This document shows positions 1 through 6,477 of a DNA stretch of 15,431 bases, piece by piece; position 1 is the stretch's first letter; each line of letters starts with the position of its first letter. Made by a program: the position numbers and the translations under genes. This stretch comes from Pseudomonadota bacterium (lineage in GTDB: Bacteria > Pseudomonadota > Gammaproteobacteria > Steroidobacterales > GCA-2729495), in the NCBI GenBank assembly GCA_030836925.1, contig JAUPLK010000009.1, positions 1 through 15,431 on the forward strand. The letters are read 5' to 3'. The notes beneath the pieces are model-generated. The model was not told the DNA's origin and made no database searches. It saw only the letters and a list, made by a program, of their open reading frames with translations.

Positions 1-468
1 CCGAAAATCAGCCTGCTGGCCACAGCGGTGGATGCGCGCCACGAAGCGGCCGAGCTGGCGCAGCAGCTGCTGGTCGTCCAGTTCGGGCGCCCGGCCGCCG
101 AAACAGGGGTAGACCGCAAAGCGGAATGCGCCGTGACGATGCAGGGTTTCGCCGCCGGCATCGGTCAGGGGTGCGGCCACCGGGATTTCCTGTGCCGCGA
201 GTTCGCGGGTGTAGGCGTGTTCCTCGCGGATCGCCGCGTCGCTCCAGCGCCCCGGGCGATAGAACTTGGCCACCACCGGCGGGCCTCCTTCGACGCCGAG
301 CCGGTACACCCGGTTCTCGTAGCTGTTCAGCGTCAGCAGCCGGCCATCGCAGTGCAGGCCGATGCTCTCCACCGCCGCCAGGATCTCGTTGGGCGAGAGC
401 TCCTGGTAGGCGAGGCTTGCGCTGGTTTCGGGGGCTGCCTTGCGACTCACGGGGTCATTGCTCTCCAT
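1..468 (-). CDS. srkA: SrkA/YihE-family stress response Ser/Thr kinase, N-terminal part
   Basis: Reading leftwards from the ATG at 468-466 gives 156 codons, open to the window edge. E. coli SrkA has about 328 residues, so roughly half is present. Visible family features are LNSYENRVYRLGV (residues 47-59), the ATP-binding lysine in VVAKFYRPGRW (K68), the helix REEHAYTREL (81-90), the segment EIPVAAPLTD (94-103) and FAVYPCFGGRAPELDDQQL (117-135). The catalytic HGD region lies beyond the edge. In enterobacteria this aminoglycoside-phosphotransferase-like cytoplasmic kinase protects stressed cells and is linked to the Cpx envelope response. The ribosome site before the ATG is poor, so the exact start is uncertain. 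The gene diverges from the gene at 554, with about 85 bases between them, in which I see no convincing promoter. Family assignment is strong; the role is taken from the family. Confidence 0.85.
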   Translation of the reverse strand, partial: MESNDPVSRKAAPETSASLAYQELSPNEILAAVESIGLHCDGRLLTLNSYENRVYRLGVEGGPPVVAKFYRPGRWSDAAIREEHAYTRELAAQEIPVAAPLTDAGGETLHRHGAFRFAVYPCFGGRAPELDDQQLLRQLGRFVARIHRCGQQADFR

Positions 469-553
469 CCAGCGGGGTAGTGGACTGTTTCCGGGCTGCT
501 ATTCTGCTCCCGGCTGCTATCCTTGGCGGCAGTAAATAACGGGAATGACGCTC

Positions 554-955
554 ATGTCTGACGAACGCCTGCAGCTGGAACTCAAGATGAACGAGGCCGA
601 CCTCTATCTGGAGGAGGTCTTTACCGATCGCCGCGTCGGCACCATCCAGCGCCTCAGCCCGGTCGACAAGCTCGGCCAGCCCGACGCCTCCCGCCCGGTG
701 CTCTATATCGGCCAGACCCAGCTCATGTCGCGCATGGGTGCGCTGCCGCTGAGTTTCGACATCCAGGCGACGACGCTGGCCGAGGCCCTCGAAAAGTTTG
801 CCGAAGCCGCCAACCAGTCGCTGCTGGAAACCATGCAGAAGGTCGAGGAGATGCGCCGCGAGCAGGCCTCGTCGCTGATCGTGCCGGATGCCGGTGGTTT
901 CCCGGGCGGCGGACTCGGTGGCGGTGGCGGTGGTGGCCGCTTGCGCATGCCCTGA
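554..955 (+). CDS. Conserved hypothetical cytoplasmic protein, glycine-rich C-terminus
   Basis: This gene encodes 133 residues from the ATG at 554. An in-frame ATG at 545 is possible, but GGGA at 541-544 sits at a good distance from 554, so 554 is preferred. The protein has no signal peptide or membrane segment. It starts as a charged soluble protein (SDERLQLELKMNEADLYLEE, then FTDRRVGTIQRLSPV) and has a mixed core around VLYIGQTQLM and GALPLSFDIQA. A helical stretch at about 75-105 (ALEKFAEAANQSLLETMQKVEEMRREQ) follows, and the tail is GGFPGGGLGGGGGGGRLRMP. I recall similar uncharacterised proteins of this length in other proteobacteria, but no function. The helical part next to a flexible glycine tail would suit a small oligomeric or adaptor protein, which is speculation. 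Codon use matches its neighbours. Confidence 0.75.
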   Translation: MSDERLQLELKMNEADLYLEEVFTDRRVGTIQRLSPVDKLGQPDASRPVLYIGQTQLMSRMGALPLSFDIQATTLAEALEKFAEAANQSLLETMQKVEEMRREQASSLIVPDAGGFPGGGLGGGGGGGRLRMP

Positions 956-999
956 ATCTGACCGGCCGCTCAGCGGTAGGTCCGGTACACGCCTTTTGC

Positions 1000-1019
1000 G
1001 TCACTGAGTGACAATTTTT
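1000..1019 (+). promoter_or_regulatory. Perfect 13-bp palindrome followed by a T run: activator site or weak terminator
   Basis: Positions 1000-1012 read GTCACTGAGTGAC, a perfect palindrome about a central G, followed by AATTTTTG. There are two readings. As RNA it gives a 5-bp stem with a TGA loop and a T run, a weak intrinsic terminator for the gene ending at 955. As DNA it lies about 95 bp upstream of the predicted sigma-54 start site, within the usual range for an enhancer-binding protein. The sequence alone does not decide between them. A second hairpin (CCGC-TCA-GCGG) lies just upstream at about 965-975 without a T run. Confidence 0.35.
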
Positions 1020-1074
1020 GTCGGCGGCTTTCACATAAGCGCGCCAACGACCGCGATTTTCCTCATGGCTTGTG

Positions 1075-1091
1075 CTGGCACGGCCCTTGCT
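1075..1091 (+). promoter_or_regulatory. Sigma-54 (RpoN) promoter, -24/-12 type
   Basis: The sequence CTGGCACG-GCCC-TTGCT matches the sigma-54 consensus TGGCACG-N4-TTGC(A/T) at every conserved position. The GG at 1077-1078 and the GC at 1089-1090 are separated by exactly ten bases. Transcription would start near 1102, about 30 bases before the ATG at 1132, which has its own strong ribosome site (AGGGGTGAG). The element is on the right strand and at the right distance. Sigma-54 promoters need an ATP-driven enhancer-binding protein; none is encoded in the window, but a candidate palindromic site is at 1000-1012. A chance match to so complete a consensus in a short intergenic gap is unlikely but not excluded. 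Confidence 0.72.
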
Positions 1092-1131
1092 TGATCTGTT
1101 CCATGTTGAATGCGGAACCAGGGGTGAGCGT

Positions 1132-1413
1132 ATGGGCGTGCAGGTGATCCGGGACCACGATGCGACCTGTGAGGGCGGGGATTTCATGCGCGTCTACTGC
1201 CAGCACAAGCGCGGCTCGCCGGCGACCTTCGCCACCATCGAGCGCGTGTTTGGCGGTGCGGTACGCACCCAGACCTGGTGCTTCCGCACGCTGGTCGATT
1301 GCGCGCCCATGGATGCCGAGGTCGCCACGCAGCTCGCCGCCGCCTATGCCGAGCGCAAGAACATCCCGGTTGTTTACGTGGAAGTCGAAGACAGCTGCCC
1401 CACTCCGGCCTGA
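1132..1413 (+). CDS. Small cysteine-containing protein of unknown function, behind a sigma-54 promoter
   Basis: This gene encodes 93 residues from the ATG at 1132, chosen because AGGGGTGAG at 1120-1128 is an excellent Shine-Dalgarno at the right spacing. An upstream ATG in the same frame at 1072 overlaps the predicted sigma-54 promoter and is rejected. The protein has no signal peptide or membrane helix and is predicted cytoplasmic. Cysteines stand at positions 13, 23, 50, 57 and 89. Recognisable stretches are VQVIRDHDATC near the start, TFATIERVFGG and TQTWCFRTLVDC in the middle, an alanine-rich helix (VATQLAAAYAERK) and a final strand VVYVEVED. I do not recognise the family. The glucosidase gene starts 48 bases downstream on the same strand, so the two may share a transcript. 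The cysteines might bind metal or be redox-active, but no known motif is present. Confidence 0.72.
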   Translation: MGVQVIRDHDATCEGGDFMRVYCQHKRGSPATFATIERVFGGAVRTQTWCFRTLVDCAPMDAEVATQLAAAYAERKNIPVVYVEVEDSCPTPA

Positions 1414-1461
1414 GCCCAGTCGACGTACACTCTCGCCCCACGGGTTTCGGGGGGCGTGTTT

Positions 1462-4155
1462 GTGTCAGCAATTCCTGCAGAGCCAGGCAACGAGGCCGGT
1501 GCGAGTGACGTGACCGGCGTGTTCGCCGTCGAGACCGCCGAGGGCCAGCGACTTGCCGAGGAATTCGCGCCCGGCCAGGGCTGGAAGAAGTGGGGGCCGT
1601 ACCTGTCGGAACGCCAGTGGGGCACGGTGCGCGAGGACTACAGCGCCGATGGCAGCGCCTGGGAGTATTTTCCGCACGAGCACGCCCGCAGCCGCGCCTA
1701 TCGCTGGGGTGAGGACGGCATCGCCGGGGTCTGCGACCGCAGTCAGACGCTGTGCCTCGCGCTGGCGCTCTGGAACGAACGCGATCCGATCCTCAAGGAA
1801 CGCCTGTTCGGGCTGACCAACAGCCAGGGCAATCACGGCGAGGACGTCAAGGAGCTTTACTACTACCTCGACGCGACGCCGACCCATTCGTACCTGCGCA
1901 TGCTCTACAAGTATCCGCAGGGCGAGTTTCCGTATGAGCGACTGGTCGAGGAGAACCGGCGACGCGGCGCTAAAAAGCCCGAATATGAACTGCTGGATAC
2001 CGGCCTCTTCGACGATGATCGCTACTTCGATGTGTTCGTCGAGTACGCACAGGCCGCGCCTGAAGACATCCTGATGCGCATCACCGCCGTCAATCGCGGT
2101 CCCGAGGCCGCACCCCTGCACATCCTGCCGCAACTGTGGTTCCGCAATACCTGGAGCTGGCAGGACAACAGCCCGCGTCCGCGCCTCTGGCATGCGGATG
2201 AAAACGAGGTGTTTGCCGGGCATGCCGGGCTCGGCACCTATCGCCTGTATGTCGATGGCGAGCCCGAGCTGCTGTTCACCGACAACGACAGCAATGTGCG
2301 TCGCCTCAATGGCATCGACAAGGCGGGCTACAGCAAGGATGGTTTTCATGATCGCGTTGTCGGTGGCAACTGGAGCGCGGTGAATCCGGCGCGCACAGGG
2401 ACAAAGTTCGCTGCCTGGCACCAGTTCAGCGTGCCGGCACAGGGCAGTGTCGAGGTGCGTCTGCGGCTGTGCCGGCAACCGGTATCGCTGCCGTTCGGCG
2501 ATTTCGCGGCGATTTTCGAACAGCGCAAAGAGGAGACCGACAGCTTCTACGCACGCGTGCAGTCCGGACTCGAGGACGCCGATGCACGCGCCGTGCAGCG
2601 CCAGGCCTTTGCCGGGCTGATCTGGTCGAAGCAGTTTTATTACTACGATGTGCCGCAGTGGCTGAAGGGTGATCCCGCACAGCCGCCGCCACCGGCGAGC
2701 CGCCGCCAGGGACGCAACTGGGAGTGGCCGCACCTCAACAATGCCGACATCATTTCGATGCCGGACAAGTGGGAGTATCCCTGGTACGCGGCCTGGGACC
2801 TGGCTTTCCACATGCTGCCCTTCGCGCTGATCGACCCCGGTTTTGCCAAGCGCCAGCTCGTGTTGCTGACCCGCGAGTGGTACATGCACCCGAACGGACA
2901 GATGCCGGCCTATGAGTGGGCCTTTGGCGACGTCAATCCACCGGTGCATGCCTGGGCGGCGTGGCGGGTGTTCCAGATCGATCGCGTGCAGCGTGGCGGG
3001 CGGGGCGACCTGCAATTCCTCGAGCGCGTGTTCCACAAGCTGCTGCTGAATTTCACCTGGTGGGTGAACCGCAAGGACACCGAGGGCCGCAATGTCTTCC
3101 AGGGCGGCTTTCTCGGGCTCGACAACATCGGCGTCTTCGACCGGAGCAAGGCGCTGCCGACCGGCGGTCACATCGACCAGTCGGATGGCACCAGCTGGAT
3201 GGCGATGTATTCGCTCAACATGCTGCGCATCGCGCTCGAGCTGGCGCGCCACAACAGCGTCTACGAGGATATTGCCACCAAGTTTTTCGAGCACTTCCTG
3301 CATATCGCCGAAGCGATGACCAGCATGGGCGGGAGCAAGCTGGGGCTGTGGGATGACGAGGACAAGTTTTTCTACGATGTCCTGCACATGCCGAACGGCA
3401 AATCGCAGCGCCTGAAAATACGCTCGATGGTCGGTCTGATTCCGCTGTTTGCGGTCGAGACCATCGATGCCGAGACCTTGCGTGAACTGCCCGGATTTGC
3501 CCAGCGGCTGCAGTGGTTTCTCAACTATCGCCCGGATCTGGCCGCGCTGGTGTCGCACTGGGATGTGGGTGGCACGGGCGAGCGACGCCTGCTGTCACTG
3601 CTGCGTGGCCAGCGCATGAAGCGTCTGCTCAAACGCATGCTGGACGAGACCGAGTTTCTGTCGGAGTTCGGCGTGCGTGCGCTGTCGCGTCATCACGCGG
3701 AGCAGCCCTACGAGTTCAGGGTGAACGGCGACCGGCTGGTGGTGGCCTACCAGCCGGGCGAGTCGGACACGGGGCTGTTCGGCGGCAACTCCAACTGGCG
3801 CGGACCGGTCTGGTTTCCGGTCAACTTCCTGATCATCGAATCGCTGCAGAAATTCCACTATTACTACGGCGACGACTTCAAAGTGGAGTGCCCCACCGGT
3901 TCAGGCACCTACATGACCATCAAGGAGGTGTCCGAGGAACTGACGCGCCGCCTGGCGCGGATTTTTCTCAAGGATGCGGACGGCAAACGCGCGGTGTATG
4001 GCGAAAATGCGCGCCTGCAGAACGATCCGCACTTCCGTGATCATCTGCTGTTCTACGAGTACTTTCATGGCGATACCGGTCGCGGCGTGGGCGCATCCCA
4101 CCAGACCGGCTGGACCGCCCTGATCGCCAAGCTGCTGCAGCCCCGACGGCCGTAG
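1462..4155 (+). CDS. GH63-family (MGH1-type) glucosidase
   Basis: This gene encodes about 897 residues, the usual length for the large bacterial glucosidase group of GH63. The GTG at 1462 is chosen because GGGGGG at 1449-1454 stands seven bases upstream; the GTG at 1456 would be too close. There is no signal peptide, so the protein is predicted cytoplasmic. The N-terminal domain has the group signature WKKWGPYLSERQWGTVREDY, then HARSRAYRWGEDGIAGVCDR and YYYLDATPTHSYL. The C-terminal half is the (alpha/alpha)6 barrel. WYAAWDLAFHM carries the probable general acid D446, NWRGPVW is at 778-784, and FYEYFHGDTGRG with HQTGWTALIAKLL at the end carries the probable base E866. These catalytic assignments are inferred from GH63 and related inverting barrels. 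The family hydrolyses alpha-glucosidic bonds with inversion, but the natural substrate of this bacterial group is not settled. The stop codon lies inside a REP element. Confidence 0.9.
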   Translation: MSAIPAEPGNEAGASDVTGVFAVETAEGQRLAEEFAPGQGWKKWGPYLSERQWGTVREDYSADGSAWEYFPHEHARSRAYRWGEDGIAGVCDRSQTLCLALALWNERDPILKERLFGLTNSQGNHGEDVKELYYYLDATPTHSYLRMLYKYPQGEFPYERLVEENRRRGAKKPEYELLDTGLFDDDRYFDVFVEYAQAAPEDILMRITAVNRGPEAAPLHILPQLWFRNTWSWQDNSPRPRLWHADENEVFAGHAGLGTYRLYVDGEPELLFTDNDSNVRRLNGIDKAGYSKDGFHDRVVGGNWSAVNPARTGTKFAAWHQFSVPAQGSVEVRLRLCRQPVSLPFGDFAAIFEQRKEETDSFYARVQSGLEDADARAVQRQAFAGLIWSKQFYYYDVPQWLKGDPAQPPPPASRRQGRNWEWPHLNNADIISMPDKWEYPWYAAWDLAFHMLPFALIDPGFAKRQLVLLTREWYMHPNGQMPAYEWAFGDVNPPVHAWAAWRVFQIDRVQRGGRGDLQFLERVFHKLLLNFTWWVNRKDTEGRNVFQGGFLGLDNIGVFDRSKALPTGGHIDQSDGTSWMAMYSLNMLRIALELARHNSVYEDIATKFFEHFLHIAEAMTSMGGSKLGLWDDEDKFFYDVLHMPNGKSQRLKIRSMVGLIPLFAVETIDAETLRELPGFAQRLQWFLNYRPDLAALVSHWDVGGTGERRLLSLLRGQRMKRLLKRMLDETEFLSEFGVRALSRHHAEQPYEFRVNGDRLVVAYQPGESDTGLFGGNSNWRGPVWFPVNFLIIESLQKFHYYYGDDFKVECPTGSGTYMTIKEVSEELTRRLARIFLKDADGKRAVYGENARLQNDPHFRDHLLFYEYFHGDTGRGVGASHQTGWTALIAKLLQPRRP

Positions 4156-4228
4156 GAGCGGCTTCAGCCGCGGATCCCTTTTTTGAAATGATGATCGCGG
4201 CTGAAGCCGCTCCTACAAGCGCTCCTAC
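4152..4228. repeat. REP inverted pair (BIME-like) between convergent genes
   Basis: The left arm at 4152-4172 and the right arm at 4196-4216 are perfect reverse complements over 21 bases, with the core GTAGGAGCGGCTTCAGCC. Each arm is itself a hairpin (GCGGC-TTCA-GCCGC). The 23-base spacer contains a run of six T. A 10-base half unit, GCGCTCCTAC, follows at 4219-4228 after two bases. The element sits exactly between the convergent glucosidase and receiver genes. It supplies the stop codons of both: TAG at 4153-4155 on plus and TAG at 4227-4225 on minus. Such a pair can act as a transcript-end structure for both strands. The core matches REP sequences known from pseudomonads and xanthomonads, which are moved by RAYT transposases; no RAYT gene is in the window. 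Confidence 0.9.
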
Positions 4229-4806
4229 CCGACATGCGCCTGCATTTCCCTGAGCAGATCGGCAAGGTCGCTTGCCATCTCCTCGTCCTCGTCATCCATG
4301 CAGATGGCACCGTGCTCGTCGGTGGTCACCAGCGTGATGCCGGGATTGGCGCGCTCCAGTTCGTCGAGCAGGGTCTGCTTCTTCTCATACTCGCGCAGCA
4401 GCTTGCGGCTCAGTTCCACCAGTTGCTTGTGTTCCAGCGCCTGGCGGATGGTGATGCGCAGGTCGGCGGGATTGCAGGGCTTGAGCAGAAACCGGTAGAC
4501 CTCGCCTTCATTGATCGCGCGCACCGCGGCTTCCAGGTCCGCCTGTCCGGAGAGGATCATGCGGATCGTGTGCGGATACTTTTTGCGGACTTCGGACAGG
4601 AACTGCGAGCCGGACATGCCGGGCATGCGTTCGTCAGATACCACCACGTCGACTGCCTCACGGCTGAGGATGTCGAACGCGCCGCCAGTGGTTGCGGCCG
4701 TGAGAATCTTCCATGGTTCGCTGTGCAGTGCACGCTTGAGTCCTGCGGTGACGTTGGGTTCATCGTCGAGCAGCAACACGACGGGCAGGCTGGTCCGGAT
4801 ATCCAT
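4225..4806 (-). CDS. Response regulator: REC domain with coiled-coil and acidic C-terminal tail
   Basis: This gene encodes 193 residues from the ATG at 4806, chosen because GGAG at 4816-4813 precedes it by six bases. Upstream ATGs at 4821 and 4818 are alternatives; the one at 4821 would overlap the previous stop codon as ATGA. The REC domain spans about 8-125, with acidic pair D14/D15, phospho-acceptor D58 in VVVSDERMPGMSG, switch S86 in MILSGQAD and K109 in FLLKP. A probable coiled coil follows at about 123-153 (LEHKQLVELSRKLLREYEKKQ). The last 40 residues (ITLVTTDEHGAICMDDEDEE, then a short helix) are acidic and match no domain I know. It is the last gene of the five-gene signalling operon. 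There is no DNA-binding domain, so signalling by protein contact or dimerisation is inferred. The stop codon comes from the REP half unit. Confidence 0.88.
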   Translation of the reverse strand: MDIRTSLPVVLLLDDEPNVTAGLKRALHSEPWKILTAATTGGAFDILSREAVDVVVSDERMPGMSGSQFLSEVRKKYPHTIRMILSGQADLEAAVRAINEGEVYRFLLKPCNPADLRITIRQALEHKQLVELSRKLLREYEKKQTLLDELERANPGITLVTTDEHGAICMDDEDEEMASDLADLLREMQAHVG

Positions 4807-4817
4807 GCTGTTCTCCA

Positions 4818-5237
4818 TCATTCAATTTGTTTGCCGGCAGAGAGCAGGGCTCGCACGGTCTGGTTCCTTGCGAACTGCTGCAGGCCGGCTTCAACGGCTG
4901 AAACCAGGTGTTCGCCCGAGCAGGGTTTGATCAGAAACCGGAAGATCTGCGCGTCATTGATTGCGGCGATGGTCGAGTCGATGTCGGCCTGACCGGAAAG
5001 AATCATGCGTACAGTGTCGGGACTTGCTTCACGGACCTGGCTGAGGAACTTCGTGCCATTCATGTGTGGCATCCGCATGTCGGAGATGACCACGGCGTAG
5101 GGGCCGTTTTCGAGGACCACCTTCAGGCCCTCTTCGGCACTCGTTGCGGTATCCAGGGTCACCAGCTTGCGCAGCTGGCGGCGTACCCCTTCGAGAATGT
5201 TCGGTTCGTCATCGACAAATAGCACCTTGCGGCTCAT
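4818..5237 (-). CDS. Stand-alone REC-domain response regulator
   Basis: This gene encodes 139 residues, essentially one receiver domain. The start at 5237 has GGAGG at 5249-5245 seven bases upstream. The ATG overlaps the TGA of the REC-HDOD gene as ATGA, a sign of translational coupling. REC residues present are D9/D10 (FVDDEPN), phospho-acceptor D53 in VVISDMRMPHMNG, S81 in MILSGQAD and K104 in FLIKPCSG. The last 25 residues form a short helix with no output domain. The receiver resembles the other two in this operon, in particular in SDMRMP and ILSGQAD, so the set probably arose by duplication. As a single-domain protein in an operon with two kinases it could be a phosphate relay or sink, or a CheY-like partner-binding protein. 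Which of these it does cannot be read from the sequence. Confidence 0.9.
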   Translation of the reverse strand: MSRKVLFVDDEPNILEGVRRQLRKLVTLDTATSAEEGLKVVLENGPYAVVISDMRMPHMNGTKFLSQVREASPDTVRMILSGQADIDSTIAAINDAQIFRFLIKPCSGEHLVSAVEAGLQQFARNQTVRALLSAGKQIE

Positions 5238-6451
5238 TTCTCGCCTCCGGCCAGATGCCTGGCCCACGCTGACTGCCATATCGGCCAGCGCTCTGACATG
5301 TTGAACTGTTCCAGGCATCGGGTATCAAGCCGCAATTGCCCGCTGCACGGATCGGCCTGATCCGGAAAGCGGGCGAGACGGTCGGCGGCATGGACGATCG
5401 CCGGCAGGCCGAGTGCCTCTGTCGGCGCGGCGCCGGGGTGTTCGTGAAAGGCGACTGCCTCGACGACAGCGTCAGTCAGGCCCCAAAGACCGAGAAGATA
5501 GGCACCGACGTCGGCGTGGGTGGTGAGCAGAAGTTCCTGTTCTGCGGTGGCGGCGTAACCGTTGCCCGTCTGCCGCATGACCTCGGCGTAGGGGTCGGGC
5601 ATGGATTGCGCGAGGACCAGCTTGCCAATGTCGTGCAGCATGCCTGCCAGGAACGCGTCGTCGAGCGTGGTCTGGTCAAGCCCCTCCTGGGCGGCGATGA
5701 CGCGCGCTGCGCCTGCCGTCTGCAGGCTGTGCTGCCAGAGCGCCTCGATGCTGAACCCTGGCACCCTGATTTGCGCAGCTTCCTTGAAGATGCCCTGCGC
5801 GAGCACCAGCGTGATCAGCGTGTCGAGGCCGAGAAACGACACCGCACGCTCGATGGTGCTGACCGGCTTCGACAGGCCGAAGAATGCCGAGCTCACCAGT
5901 TTCAGCAGTGTCGCCGTCATGCCCACGTCCTTGCCGATCACCTTTGCGACATCGCCAAGTGAGGCATTGGGGCGCTGCAGGCAGCTCATGACTTCCTGGT
6001 AGACAACCGGGAGGCTCGGCAGGCTGGAAATCTGCCCGACCACTTTCTGCAGATGTTCATCCCGCAAGAGCAGGCGCAAGGCGAATGCGCGCTTGATCGT
6101 GCGCTTCAGCAATTCGGGGTCGCAGGGCTTGTTCAGGTACTGGTGGGCGGTGCCCACCGTTTTCATGATCGAGGCGGTGTCCGAGTGTCCGGAAAGGATC
6201 AGGCGCACGCAGTCCGGGGAGATCTCCTTTACCCTGGCCAGCAGATCTGCGCCGTCCATGCCCGGCATGCGCATGTCCGATACAACGACATCAAAGGGCT
6301 TCCCCGCGTTGCGCCATTCATCGATGGTGAGCAGGGCAGCATCGCCGCTCTCGGCGAACTCCATGTCCCATTCGTTGCGCATGCTTCGCAGCATGCGACG
6401 CATGCCGTCACGGATGTTGGGTTCGTCGTCGACGAACAGAATGCGGGTCAT
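5234..6451 (-). CDS. REC-HDOD response regulator
   Basis: This gene encodes 405 residues from the ATG at 6451, nine bases after GGAG. An in-frame ATG at 6466 lacks a ribosome site. The N-terminal REC domain (about 1-122) has D8/D9, phospho-acceptor D59 in VVVSDMRMPGMDG, S88 in LILSGHSD and K108 in YLNKPCDP. The linker helix leads into LPSLPVVYQEV (144-154), the usual opening of the HDOD domain (about 140-360). The HDOD core shows SAFFGLSKPVSTIERAVSFL, LWQHS (H241), AGMLHDIGKLVL (H273, D274), THADVGAYLLGLWGL (H312), AFHEHP (H336) and HAADRLA (D357). HDOD proteins mostly act as regulatory scaffolds in bacterial signalling, often around cyclic-di-GMP or chemotaxis. This is the likeliest effector of the operon. 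It follows the second kinase by 26 bases and overlaps the next gene by four. Confidence 0.93.
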   Translation of the reverse strand: MTRILFVDDEPNIRDGMRRMLRSMRNEWDMEFAESGDAALLTIDEWRNAGKPFDVVVSDMRMPGMDGADLLARVKEISPDCVRLILSGHSDTASIMKTVGTAHQYLNKPCDPELLKRTIKRAFALRLLLRDEHLQKVVGQISSLPSLPVVYQEVMSCLQRPNASLGDVAKVIGKDVGMTATLLKLVSSAFFGLSKPVSTIERAVSFLGLDTLITLVLAQGIFKEAAQIRVPGFSIEALWQHSLQTAGAARVIAAQEGLDQTTLDDAFLAGMLHDIGKLVLAQSMPDPYAEVMRQTGNGYAATAEQELLLTTHADVGAYLLGLWGLTDAVVEAVAFHEHPGAAPTEALGLPAIVHAADRLARFPDQADPCSGQLRLDTRCLEQFNMSERWPIWQSAWARHLAGGEK

Positions 6452-6477
6452 GCGCTGCTTCTCCATGGGCAGTTCGC

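Noticed and set aside
481..505. TGGACT and TATTCT as a promoter for the gene at 554
   Set aside because: The spacing is only 13 bases. The nearby doubled GGCTGCTAT(T/C)CT is short and may be chance.
1465..3558. A 697-residue open frame on the minus strand opposite the glucosidase
   Set aside because: It is antisense to a clear GH63 gene, has no recognisable domain, and such frames are common in GC-rich coding DNA.
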